From: Piscinibacter gummiphilus
GTDB lineage: Bacteria; Pseudomonadota; Gammaproteobacteria; Burkholderiales; Burkholderiaceae_C
Assembly (NCBI RefSeq): GCF_032681285.1
Contig: NZ_CP136336.1
Location: 5,530,181 to 5,594,180 of the forward strand
Direction of reading: 5' to 3'
DNA length: 64,000 nt
Below the pieces are notes generated by a model. It was given only the letters and a program-made list of their open reading frames with translations. It did no database searches and was not told the DNA's origin. The position numbers and the translations under genes were made by a program. Positions within the stretch are counted from its first letter, which is position 1, and each line of letters starts with the position of its first letter. Of this stretch, positions 45,618-54,959 are shown one piece after another.

Positions 45618-47891
45618 TTGGACTACACCCTCTCCTTCGGCTTCACCACGGCCATCAACCTCATCGTCGGCCTGTCGCTGCTGCTCACGTGGTGGCGCGA
45701 CCCGCGGCAGGTGTTCACGCGCGACCTCGGCTGGGCCTACCTGGCGCAGACACTGGTGCCGGTGGCCTACATGCTGAGCACGCGGGCGCCCGGGCCGGCC
45801 AGCCGGGGCGTGGGCACGCTGCTGGTGGTGGTGGTGTCGGCGCTGTACGTGGGCCTGCTGATGCTGGGCAGCGCGCGGCTGGCCGGCTATGTGCCGACGC
45901 GCCGACACATCCTCGGTCTATTCGGCGGCCTCTTCGTTCTCGGCATCGGGCTGATCCAGATCGACGCGCGCTGGGCGCAGGCCTCGAGCGCCACCTTGCA
46001 CATGGCGGCCGGCATGGTCGCGCTCGGCTGGCTGTGGCACCGCGGCTTCGCCGAGCGGCTGGTCGGCATGCTGCTGGTGCTGGTCGGCGTCAACCAATAC
46101 ATCTTCGTGGTGGTCGGCGAGGCCGGACTCGGCGTGCAACTCGCGATCGCCGGTGTGCTGCGGCTGATCCTCGGGCTCACGCTCTTGCACACCGCGGTCA
46201 CCCGCTCGTCGGAGGAGTCGCGCCGCCTGCGCCTGCGGTTCCAGCAGCTCGTCGAGCATTCCCACCAGGGCGTGGCGGTGGTGCAGGGCGAGCGGGTGCT
46301 GTACGCCAACCCGGCGCTGCTGCGCATCTACGGCCTCAACTCGCTGGCCGACCTCAACACCTTCTGGCGTGGCCCGGCCGCGCTCACCGAAAGCGAGCGC
46401 CTCGCCTCGCGCGAGCGCCACCGCCAGGTGATCGACGGCGTGATCCCGCAGGCGAACTGGGACGGCGTGCGCGTGCGCGCCGACGGCACGCCGATCCAGC
46501 TGCGCTTCACCGCCTGGCGCATCGACTGGGACGGCCTGCCCGCCGAGCAGGTGGTGGTGACCGACGAGACCGTGCAGCACAACGCCGCACGGGCCTTGCA
46601 GCACCAGGCCACGCACGACGGCCTGACCGGCCTGCCCAACCGCAACGCGCTGCGCGAGCGCTTGCGACAGCTGTGCGCGCAGCCCGGCAAGCGTTTCGCG
46701 CTGATGCTGCTCGACGTCGACCGCTTCAAGCTCTTCAACGAAGCCCACGGCCACTCGCTCGGCGACGAGGTGCTGCGCACGCTGGCGAGCGCGCTGCAGC
46801 AGGCGGTGAATGGCGACGCCCAGGTGCTGCGCCTGGGCGAAGACGAGTTCGCGCTGATCTCGCCCAGCGCCGACGACGAGCCCAGCGTGCGGGGGCTCGG
46901 TGCGCTGGTGCGCGAGCGACTGGCGCAGGCGCTAACGGTGCAGTCGTCGAGCGATGGGCAGCATGAGTTCTTCCTCGACGTCTCGATGGGCGCGGCGCTG
47001 CACCCGGTCGGCCCCGGCACGCCCGAGGCGCTGCTGCGCGCGGCCACCGCCGCCATGCACCGCGCCAAGGCGGTGCCGGGCACCTCGCTCCAGTTCCCGC
47101 CCGAAGGCTTCGAGCGCGGCTCGGGCCAGGTGCTCGACGCCGAGCAGGGCCTGCGCGCCGGGGTGAGCAAGGACGAGTTCGTGCTCTTCTACCAGCCGAA
47201 GGTCGATGCGGCCAACGGTGCACTGCTGGGCTTCGAGGCACTGGTGCGCTGGGACCGGCCGGGCCTCGGCCGCATCGCGCCGAGCGATTTCATTCCTGCG
47301 GCCGAACGCACCGGCCTCATCGGCCCGCTCGGCCGCCTGATCCTCGCGCAGGCCTGCCAGCAGATCGCCCGCTGGCGCGCCGAGCATGGCGAGGCCTTCC
47401 CGGTGGCGGTGAACGTGTCGCCGCTGCAACTGATCGACACGCAGTTCCCGCAGCTGGTGGCCGACACGCTCGCGCAGCACCGCGTGCCGCCCGCCCTGCT
47501 CACGCTCGAGATCACCGAGAGTGCCGCCGTCACCCACCTCGAGCAGGCGCGCGACCAGATCCGCCAGATGCGCGAGCTGGGCGTGCGGGTGGCGCTCGAC
47601 GACTTCGGCACCGGCTTCTCGTCTCTCAACCTCCTGCGCAGCCTGCCGGTGAGCACGGTCAAGATCGACCGCTCGCTGATCGAGCCGCTGCCGGCGCCCG
47701 ATGCCGCCGCGGTGATCAAGGCGATCTGCCAGCTCGCCGCGGTGCTGCAGCTCGACGTGGTGGCCGAAGGCGTGGAGACCGACGCGCAGGCGCAGGCCGC
47801 GCGCCACGCCGGCTGCCAGGTGCTGCAAGGTGCGCTCTACGCGCCGCCGCTCACCGTCGACGACGCCGGGGCTTGGCTGGCGCGAGCCTGA
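45618..47891 (+). CDS. Membrane GGDEF/EAL protein with altered GGDEF site
   Basis: A 757-residue protein. About six or seven membrane helices come first (residues 1-195), then a PAS-like region (HSHQGVAVVQGERVLYANPA), a GGDEF domain (HDGLTGLPNRNALRER) and an EAL domain (LGFEALVRW, NVSPLQL, DDFGTGFSSLNLL). The active-site loop of GGDEF reads RLGEDEFAL (GEDEF), with Glu in place of Gly, so cyclase activity is doubtful; the EAL site looks complete, so it likely degrades c-di-GMP. TTG at 45618 is the chosen start; GTG at 45564 inside the previous gene is possible. Confidence 0.9.
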   Translation: MDYTLSFGFTTAINLIVGLSLLLTWWRDPRQVFTRDLGWAYLAQTLVPVAYMLSTRAPGPASRGVGTLLVVVVSALYVGLLMLGSARLAGYVPTRRHILGLFGGLFVLGIGLIQIDARWAQASSATLHMAAGMVALGWLWHRGFAERLVGMLLVLVGVNQYIFVVVGEAGLGVQLAIAGVLRLILGLTLLHTAVTRSSEESRRLRLRFQQLVEHSHQGVAVVQGERVLYANPALLRIYGLNSLADLNTFWRGPAALTESERLASRERHRQVIDGVIPQANWDGVRVRADGTPIQLRFTAWRIDWDGLPAEQVVVTDETVQHNAARALQHQATHDGLTGLPNRNALRERLRQLCAQPGKRFALMLLDVDRFKLFNEAHGHSLGDEVLRTLASALQQAVNGDAQVLRLGEDEFALISPSADDEPSVRGLGALVRERLAQALTVQSSSDGQHEFFLDVSMGAALHPVGPGTPEALLRAATAAMHRAKAVPGTSLQFPPEGFERGSGQVLDAEQGLRAGVSKDEFVLFYQPKVDAANGALLGFEALVRWDRPGLGRIAPSDFIPAAERTGLIGPLGRLILAQACQQIARWRAEHGEAFPVAVNVSPLQLIDTQFPQLVADTLAQHRVPPALLTLEITESAAVTHLEQARDQIRQMRELGVRVALDDFGTGFSSLNLLRSLPVSTVKIDRSLIEPLPAPDAAAVIKAICQLAAVLQLDVVAEGVETDAQAQAARHAGCQVLQGALYAPPLTVDDAGAWLARA

Positions 47892-48019
47892 CACGCAAGG
47901 GGCGCGGCGACGATGCACGCCAGGGGTGTTGAAAACGCCCGTTTTTGGCGGCGACGTCGCTCAAGGTGAGTGCTCCCTCAAGGCCGCTCCACTAGAGTCT
48001 CGCCCGCACTCCACACCCC

Positions 48020-48256
48020 ATGGCCTCGCTCGCTGCCCTCACCTCCGGTTCCGCCCTGCCTGCCGCCATCGACGCCTCCATCAGGAAGGGCGCGGTCGAT
48101 GGCCCGCCGCTGCCGACGAAGGAGCTGAACGTGCATGTGCCCGCCGCGCCGATCACGCTCGACAACGGCGGGGCCTACACCCTCACCGTGTACGGCGGGC
48201 CTTCGATGAGTTTCTCGGTGCACGCCAAGCCGGGCCGCTTGCTGGGCACGGCCTGA
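48020..48256 (+). CDS. Small hypothetical protein
   Basis: A 78-residue possible protein with no known motif: MASLAALTSGSALPAAIDAS, then ITLDNGGAYTLTVYGGPSMS and a short basic tail. It lies between the GGDEF/EAL gene and the convergent isocitrate dehydrogenase, ending 9 bases before the latter's end. No strong ribosome binding site is seen. It may be real because other reading frames there are worse, but I can not support a function. Confidence 0.4.
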   Translation: MASLAALTSGSALPAAIDASIRKGAVDGPPLPTKELNVHVPAAPITLDNGGAYTLTVYGGPSMSFSVHAKPGRLLGTA

Positions 48257-48265
48257 ATCTGTCGA

Positions 48266-49291
48266 TCAGCTGAGCCGCTTCACCAGCGCCTGCGCGAACG
48301 CCGAGGTGCTGGCCTTGCCACCGAGATCGCCGGTGCGCACGTTGTCGACGTTGAGCGTCTCGTTCACGGCCTTGCGCACGCGTTCGGCCTTGTCGTGCAG
48401 CTTCACGTGGTCGAGCATCATCGCGGCGGCGAGGATGAGCGCCGTCGGGTTGGCGATGCCCTTGCCCGCGATGTCGGGCGCCGAGCCATGCACGGCTTCG
48501 AAGATGGCCGCGTCGGTGCCGATGTTGGCACCCGGCGCCATGCCGAGGCCGCCCACGAGGCCCGCCACCAGGTCGGACAGGATGTCGCCGAAGAGGTTGG
48601 TGGTGACGATCACGTCGAACTGGTACGGGTTCAACACCAGCTTCATCGCGCAGGCGTCGACGATGATGGTCTCGAACGCGATCCGACCCTTGTACTTGGC
48701 GTCGTACACCTGCTGCGCCGTCTCGAGGAAGATGCCCGTGAGCGCCTTCATGATGTTGGCCTTGTGCACCACGGTGATCTTCTTGCGGCCGGTGGCGATG
48801 GCGTGCTCGAAGGCGAACTCGAGCAGGCGGCGGCTGCCGGCGCGGGTGTTGATGCCGGTGGCCATGGCCACCGCGTGCGGGTCGCCATCGATCGCCACGT
48901 AGTGCTCGTGGCCGATGTACAGGCCTTCGAGGTTCTCGCGCACGATCACGAGATCGATGTTGTCGTAGCGCCCGCCGGGGATCACCGTGTGCGCCGGGCG
49001 CAGGTTGGCGTAGAGCTGGAACTCCTCGCGCAGGCGCACGTTCGACGAGCGGTAGCCGCTGCCCGAGGGCGTCTCCAGCGGGCCTTTGAGTGCGAGGCGC
49101 GTCTTGCGGATGCTGTCGAGCGTGGCCTTGGGCAGCGGGTCGCCCGCGGCGGCGATGCCGCCCAGGCCGGCGACCTGGCGGTCCCATTCGAAAGGCGCGC
49201 CGACCGCGTCGAGCACGGCCAGCGTTGCGTCCATGATTTCGGGGCCGATCCCGTCGCCGGGGATGAGGGTGGCGGGGATGGTCTGGGGCAT
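48266..49291 (-). CDS. Isocitrate/isopropylmalate dehydrogenase family, probable NAD-dependent isocitrate dehydrogenase
   Basis: A 341-residue enzyme starting MPQTIPATLIPGDGIGPEIM. LKGPLETPSGSGYRSSNVRLR is the substrate loop with Ser and two Arg, as in isocitrate dehydrogenases (a LeuB would lack this serine pattern); FDVIVTTNLFGDILSDLVAG is the metal and cofactor part, and EAVHGSAPDIAGKGIANPTA the NAD-binding loop. The small size is typical of the NAD-type. It makes 2-oxoglutarate from isocitrate. Single gene, ATG at 49291. Confidence 0.88.
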   Translation of the reverse strand: MPQTIPATLIPGDGIGPEIMDATLAVLDAVGAPFEWDRQVAGLGGIAAAGDPLPKATLDSIRKTRLALKGPLETPSGSGYRSSNVRLREEFQLYANLRPAHTVIPGGRYDNIDLVIVRENLEGLYIGHEHYVAIDGDPHAVAMATGINTRAGSRRLLEFAFEHAIATGRKKITVVHKANIMKALTGIFLETAQQVYDAKYKGRIAFETIIVDACAMKLVLNPYQFDVIVTTNLFGDILSDLVAGLVGGLGMAPGANIGTDAAIFEAVHGSAPDIAGKGIANPTALILAAAMMLDHVKLHDKAERVRKAVNETLNVDNVRTGDLGGKASTSAFAQALVKRLS

Positions 49292-49397
49292 GGCGCGGCC
49301 TTTCGCAAGCAGGGATGGGGGTGAGGAGCGGCGAGGATACCCGTCGCAATCCGCATGCCTGTGCGATGCCGGGCGCGGTTCGCCCCGGCGTGAAGGG

Positions 49398-49925
49398 TCA
49401 GTTCATCAGCTGCTTGCGCGCGCGGTGCAGGCGCACGAACAGGTTATCTTCGCTGATCGAAAGTGCCTCGCACACCGCCTCGGTGGGCTGGTCCTGCAGC
49501 ACCCGCAGCTCCACCACCTCGCGCAGGTTGGCCGGAAGCGCCTCGATGCGGGCCAGCGTCTGGCGCAGGGCCTCGCGCTGGGTGGCCACCTCGTCGGGCT
49601 GCGGCTGCGGGCAGGCGACGGCGTGCGCGGCCTCGTCGGCGCCCTCTTCGTCCAGGCTCTCCAGCCCGACGCGGCTGCGCACCAGGTCGACGATCTTGTG
49701 CTTCAGGATGGCGGTGAGCCAGGAGCGCAGCGCCGCCCGGCCGGCGAAGGCGGCACGGCCCGAGATCACCGCCTCGAACACGTCGTGCACCACGTCTTCG
49801 GCCAGCATCGGGTCGTGCAGCTTGCGCTGGGCGAAGCGCACCAGGTAGCTGCGGTGCGAGACCATCTCGGTCCAGGCGACCGGCAGGAACGGGGCGGGCT
49901 GGGCGGCGAAGGCGGTGGCGGTCAT
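49398..49925 (-). CDS. ECF-type RNA polymerase sigma factor
   Basis: A 175-residue sigma-70-family protein. Region 2 has AQRKLHDPMLAEDVVHDVFE and region 4 has LPANLREVVELRVLQDQP and ALSISEDNLFVRLHRARKQL. ECF factors usually have an anti-sigma gene after them, but downstream here is the end of the isocitrate dehydrogenase region with no candidate. It is divergent from a response regulator gene. MTATAFAAQPAPFLPV is the chosen start at 49925 with AGGAGAGCCACC before it. Confidence 0.9.
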   Translation of the reverse strand: MTATAFAAQPAPFLPVAWTEMVSHRSYLVRFAQRKLHDPMLAEDVVHDVFEAVISGRAAFAGRAALRSWLTAILKHKIVDLVRSRVGLESLDEEGADEAAHAVACPQPQPDEVATQREALRQTLARIEALPANLREVVELRVLQDQPTEAVCEALSISEDNLFVRLHRARKQLMN

Positions 49926-49994
49926 GGTGGCTCTCCTGGGAGGCGTTGTTCGATGGAGTGCACTGTCGCGACCGCCGCTCGCGCCAAGCTCACC

Positions 49995-50040
49995 GAAGAT
50001 CACAGGAAGATCACATTTGCGTCAGATGCGTGTCAGGGCC
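49995..50040 (+). promoter_or_regulatory. Direct repeats with an 11-bp period, probable response-regulator binding site
   Basis: GAAGATCACA occurs at 49995-50004 and 50006-50015, eleven bases apart. GTCAG occurs at 50021-50025 and 50032-50036, also 11 bases apart. Tandem repeats one helical turn apart are typical targets of OmpR/PhoB-family regulators. They lie 27-72 bases before the ATG of such a regulator and in the divergent region with the ECF sigma gene. Confidence 0.6.
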
Positions 50041-50066
50041 TGGGGGCTCGACACGACAATCCCCTC

Positions 50067-50776
<710 letters not shown>

Positions 50777-50780
<4 letters not shown>

Positions 50781-52306
50781 GCGTGCGCCTCAAGCTCGCG
50801 CTCACGATCTTCGCCACCGGCCTGGTCACGGCGCTGGCGGTGCTGGCCACGGTCATCTTCGCGTTCCAGCGCTTCGAGCACGAGACCACCTTCCAGCGTT
50901 CGTCGGCATTCCTCGGGCGGGTGGTCGCCCTGTACGACAACCTCTTCGAGCTGCACGAGCGCCACCCCGACGACTTCCACGCCTTCCTGAAGAACCTGGT
51001 GCTGTTCGAGACCGACACCCAGCTCTACCTGCTCGACACCGAAGGCCGCGTGCTCGCGAGCACCGGCTCGGTGGTGCTGCCGCCCGAGTTCCGCGTGGCG
51101 ATGGGCCCGGTGCGCCAGGCGGCGTCGACCACGCCCAGCCCCTACGTGATGGGCGACGACCCCGAGCGCATGGACGCCGACGCCGTGATCGCCGCCCGGC
51201 CGCTGACGCGTCGGGTGATCCGCGGCGACCAGCCGATTGCCGGCTACCTCTACCTCGTGTGCCACAAGGAGGGCCTGCCCGCCAACCGCTGGCAGGCGCT
51301 GCGCAGCGCCTTCGCGCGCCCGGCGCTGGGGCTGATCGTGGCCATCATGGCGCTCACCACGCTGCTCGCGGCGCTGGTGATTGCCTCGGTGACCCGGCCG
51401 CTGGAGCGGCTCACGAGCGCGGTGGCGGCGCTCTCGATGCGAGGCCTCGACAAGGACGGTCTGCAGGAAGGCGCCGCCGAAGCGCAGCCGCTGTTGCCGC
51501 CCGCCACTAGAGACGAGTTCGGCCAGCTCACGCTCGCCTTCGGCGCCATGCTCACGACGCTGCGCCAGCAGTGGGATGCGCTGCGCCGGCTCGACCATTT
51601 CCGCCGCGAGGCGGTGAGCAACCTCTCGCACGACCTGCGCTCGCCGCTCACCGCCACCACCGCCTGCCTGGAGACGCTGCAGACCCGCTGGGCCGGCGAC
51701 CCCACCCGCGACGATGACCAGCGCATGGCCGAGGTGGCGCTGCGCAACACCCGCAATGCCGCGCGCCTCGTGCAGTCGCTCGGCGACCTGGCCACGCTCG
51801 ACGAGCCGAGCTTCCAGCTGCGGCCCGAGGTGGTCGACCTCAACGAGCTGCTCGCCGACGTGGCCGCCCGTTTCGCCGAACGGGCCGTGCAGCGCGGCGT
51901 GACGCTCGACGCCGAGCACCGCGACGAGCCGGTGGCCGCCGCCGTCGACATCGAGCTCTTCGAGCGCGCGCTCGCCAACCTCGTCGACAACGCGCTCAAG
52001 TTCTGCGGGCCCGGCAGCCGCATCACGCTGTGCGCCGACGCCGAGGGCCGCGAGGTCGCGGTGACGGTGGCCGACACCGGCCCCGGCATCCCGGCGGCCG
52101 ACGTGCCCCACCTCTTCGACCGCTTCTACCAGGCGCGCCAGACGGTCGCGCCTGCCACCGGTGAAGGCGGCAAGGGCCTGGGCCTGGCCATCGTCAAGCG
52201 CATCGCCGAGCTGCACGGCGGCCGGGTCGAGGTGGTGAGCGCACCGCAAGAAGGCACGCGCGTGCACTTGTTTCTGCCGCGCGAACTGCCCAGCGCCACA
52301 CGCTGA
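50777..52306 (+). CDS. Sensor histidine kinase
   Basis: A 509-residue membrane kinase. Two transmembrane helices (about 9-30 and 182-205) flank a periplasmic sensor of about 150 residues; a HAMP domain follows. The H box is SNLSHDLRSPLTATTACLE, N box LANLVDNALKFC, G1 ADTGPGIP and G2 GKGLGLAIVKRIAELHGG. It should phosphorylate the response regulator at 50067, which it overlaps by 4 bases. The signal sensed is not known. Confidence 0.94.
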
Positions 52307-52583
52307 CGCGCCGGCGCCCCAGGATGGCGCAGGAAAACCCCTAGTGTGTGCGCCAAAGCACCGGCCTACAGTCCGCCCACTCGCGGCCGGCAGGCCTGAT
52401 CTGCCGGGCACTGGCGGGGGACTGAGGAGACATTCAACGCGTCGAGGGCTAGCGCCTGCAGGCGCACAAAAGCTGGCGCCCAGAAGGCGACACGGCCGAT
52501 GACAAAATCCAAAGGCGCCAGGGTCACCCCTGGCGCCTTTGTTATTTCCGGCGCTCGAAGCCGGCCGCCCCTGAAAGCGCCTT
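52307..52583 (+). other. Structured intergenic segment ahead of the TSUP gene
   Basis: This 277-base segment carries no convincing gene. It contains TACAGT at 52369-52374 (possible -10), several short GC-rich stems, and a perfect terminator-like hairpin at 52511-52540. The layout fits an RNA of about 150-170 bases ending at the hairpin, or a leader with attenuation in front of the transporter gene. No known riboswitch motif is recognised by eye. Confidence 0.35.
52511..52545 (+). terminator. Very strong hairpin, perfect 13-bp stem
   Basis: AAAGGCGCCAGGG (52511-52523) pairs perfectly with CCCTGGCGCCTTT (52528-52540) around a TCAC loop and runs into GTTATTT. It is 205 bases after the histidine kinase stop and 43 bases before the likely start of the TSUP protein. 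Confidence 0.8.
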
Positions 52584-53342
52584 CTGGAACTCCTCACCGT
52601 CACCTTCGCCTCGCTGTTCGCGGGCTTCGTCGACGCCATCGTCGGCGGTGGCGGGCTGATCCTGGTGCCGGCGCTCTTCAGCGTCTATCCCACCGCGACA
52701 CCGGCCACGCTCTTCGGGACCAACAAGGGCGGTGCCATCTGGGGCACGGCCTGGGCCACCTACCAGTTCTCGCGCAAGGTCGACATGCGCTGGGCGGCGC
52801 TGCTGCCCGCGGCAGGCGCGGCACTCGTCGGCAGCTTCGCCGGGGCCTGGGCCGTCACGCTCATCAGTGCGAACGGCCTGCGCAAGGCCCTGCCCATCGT
52901 GCTGCTGGCCGTGCTCGTCTACACGCTGCTGCGCAAGGACCTCGGCCGGCAGCACGCGCCACGCTTCAGCGGGCGTGCCGAGGCGGCCGTGGCGGGTGCG
53001 CTGGGTGCGGTCATCGGCTTCTACGACGGCTTCTTCGGCCCCGGCACCGGCAGCTTCTTCGTCTTCGCCTTCGTGCGCCTCTTGGGCTACGACTTCCTCA
53101 ACGCGAGCGCGAGCGCCAAGCTGCTCAACACCGCCACCAACGCGTCGGCGATCGCGCTCTTCGCCTTCAAGGGCCACGTGTGGTGGCACATCGCCGCCGC
53201 GATGGCGGTGGCGAACGTGGCCGGCAGCCTGCTCGGCACGCGCCTCGCACTGAAGCATGGCGCGGGCTTCGTGCGCGGCGTGTTCATCCTGGTGGTCTCG
53301 GCGCTGATCGCCAAGACCGGCTGGGACGCGCTGAAGCTCTGA
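52584..53342 (+). CDS. TSUP/TauE-SafE family membrane transporter with unusual start
   Basis: About 252 residues and six to eight hydrophobic helices. The N-terminus in frame reads LELLTVTFASLFAGFVDAIVGGGGL, the TSUP opening, and GFYDGFFGPGTGSFFVFAFV is the repeat in the second half. Family members export or import sulfite, sulfonates or similar anions. The frame is open back only to 52575 (stop at 52572-52574), and there is no ATG, GTG or TTG before the motif; CTG at 52584 would give the expected start. A GTG at 52665 would delete the first helix and its GGGG loop. Either a CTG start or a lost start codon. Confidence 0.8.
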   Translation: MELLTVTFASLFAGFVDAIVGGGGLILVPALFSVYPTATPATLFGTNKGGAIWGTAWATYQFSRKVDMRWAALLPAAGAALVGSFAGAWAVTLISANGLRKALPIVLLAVLVYTLLRKDLGRQHAPRFSGRAEAAVAGALGAVIGFYDGFFGPGTGSFFVFAFVRLLGYDFLNASASAKLLNTATNASAIALFAFKGHVWWHIAAAMAVANVAGSLLGTRLALKHGAGFVRGVFILVVSALIAKTGWDALKL

Positions 53343-53350
53343 ACTTGGTT

Positions 53351-53968
53351 CTAGTCGGCGTAAGAGAAGCTGCGGTAGGTCGAGATCAGCCGCTGGTAGG
53401 CCGACATGGCGCGCTCGTGCGCCAGTGGGTCGCGCACGAAACGCGATTCGTGCAGGAAGCCGACCATCAGGCTGTTGATCTCGAAAGTGAGCTGGCTCGG
53501 GTCGGTCTCGGCCCTCAGGTGGCCTTCTTCGATGCAGCGCACGATGGCGCCCTTGAGCAGCACACGCCATGCGAGCACGGCTTCGAGCAGCTCGTCGCGC
53601 AGCGCGCTTTCCACGTGGTCGAGGTCAAAGGCGGCGGTGGCGTGCAGGCCGCCGGCAAAGGCGTTCTCGCCGGTGCCGCGGCCGATCCACAGCCGCATGA
53701 TCGCGTTCAGGCGCGGCAGGCCGCGCGGGGCACTCAGCGAGGGGGTGAACACATTGGCCACGAAGATGCGGCTGTACTCCTTGATCACCATGCTCTGCAG
53801 CGCCTCGACGGAGCCGACACGGGCGAACACCCCGCTCTTGCTGATGTCCATGCGCTTGGCAACCTCGCCGAGCGTGACGGCCTGCAGGCCCTCCACGACG
53901 GCGATCTGCAAGGCAGTCTTGATGATGGCTTGGAGCGTCTGTTCGCTTTTGGCGAGCTTGATGGTCAT
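53351..53968 (-). CDS. TetR-family transcriptional regulator
   Basis: A 205-residue repressor-type protein. The HTH is VTLGEVAKRMDISKSGVFAR followed by VGSVEALQSMVI, residues about 30-60; the C-terminal ligand domain is of the longer TetR_C type. It is convergent with the TSUP gene, with 8 bases between gene ends, and divergent from the HDOD gene. Target and ligand are unknown. ATG at 53968. Confidence 0.88.
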   Translation of the reverse strand: MTIKLAKSEQTLQAIIKTALQIAVVEGLQAVTLGEVAKRMDISKSGVFARVGSVEALQSMVIKEYSRIFVANVFTPSLSAPRGLPRLNAIMRLWIGRGTGENAFAGGLHATAAFDLDHVESALRDELLEAVLAWRVLLKGAIVRCIEEGHLRAETDPSQLTFEINSLMVGFLHESRFVRDPLAHERAMSAYQRLISTYRSFSYAD

Positions 53969-54075
53969 GTGTCGACCCTCTTTGCGGGGATGGGCCGGAG
54001 TATAAGAAGGCAAGCACCGAATGGCACGGCCGTTCGTCAAAGCGATTGAAGCCATGTTTTGGGTGGTCTGTTCGG

Positions 54076-54105
54076 TTGATCGACCGGGCGTCGCCTGCGT
54101 AGCAT
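54076..54105 (+). promoter_or_regulatory. Candidate promoter of the HDOD gene
   Basis: TTGATC (54076-54081) and TAGCAT (54100-54105) are 18 bases apart, 33 bases before the ATG at 54138. Confidence 0.4.
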
Positions 54106-54137
54106 GGACCGTGAAGTACTGACTTGATGGAGGCCCC

Positions 54138-54953
54138 ATGCCCGTGGACCCCAAACTGCGCTCCCTGAACATCGACGTGCCGGCCCAGCCGGAGGTGCTG
54201 GTCAAGCTCTCGCTGCTGCTGGCCGACGACGAGGTCGACCTGCCCACGCTCGGCCGGCTGGTCGAGTCCGACATGGCGCTCGCCGCCGCCGTGATGAAGG
54301 CGGTCAACTCCTCGCTCTACGGCCTCAAGGGTCGGGTGCAGAGCGTGCAGCAGGCGGTGATGTACCTGGGCACCCGCGAAGTCGCGGCGGTGACTTTCGA
54401 ATTCGGCCTGCGCGCCGTGTTTCCGGCGGTGCCGGAACTTGAGCCGGTGTGGCAGCGCGCCAGCGTGCGCGGTCTGCTGATGGGCCGCATCGGCCAGGCG
54501 CTGAGCGTCGACCCGTGGGGTGCGCACTCGGCCGGCCTCTTCGAAGAATGCGGCAAGGCCGTGCTCTACAAGCACGCGCCCGAGGTCTACCAGCCGATGC
54601 TGGCCTCGTCGGCCAACGACATGGAACTCGTCGAGCGCGAGTACGAAGCCTTCGGCGTGAGCCACGATTCGCTGGGCGCCTCGTTGTGCGAGAGCTGGGG
54701 CCTGGGCCAGGCGGCGGTGGCGAGCGTGCGCCACCACGTGCGCGTCAACGCGCTGCGGCAACTGCCGGCGCAGGCGCCGCGGCGTGCGATCTGTGCGCTG
54801 TCGGCCTTGGCCAATGCGCTGATGACCGATCCGGATTCGCTGGAAGAAGTGGCGCAGCATGTGGCCCCGCAGGCCATGCTGGACCAGACGCTGGTGCTGC
54901 GCGGTGCGCGCAAGGTCCAGCAGCAGATCGAAGACGCCACGGCACGCGGCTGA
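54138..54953 (+). CDS. HDOD-domain signalling protein
   Basis: A 271-residue protein with the HDOD fold: LNIDVPAQPEVLVKLSLLLA, VESDMALAAAVMKAVNSSLYG and VQSVQQAVMYLGTREVAAV. HDOD proteins lack the metal-binding His-Asp of HD phosphodiesterases and act as scaffolds in signalling. A long C-terminal helix set with ESWGLGQAAVASVRHHV remains. No fused output domain. ATG at 54138 follows TTGATGGAGGCCCC. Confidence 0.88.
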   Translation: MPVDPKLRSLNIDVPAQPEVLVKLSLLLADDEVDLPTLGRLVESDMALAAAVMKAVNSSLYGLKGRVQSVQQAVMYLGTREVAAVTFEFGLRAVFPAVPELEPVWQRASVRGLLMGRIGQALSVDPWGAHSAGLFEECGKAVLYKHAPEVYQPMLASSANDMELVEREYEAFGVSHDSLGASLCESWGLGQAAVASVRHHVRVNALRQLPAQAPRRAICALSALANALMTDPDSLEEVAQHVAPQAMLDQTLVLRGARKVQQQIEDATARG

Positions 54954-54959
54954 ATCCGA

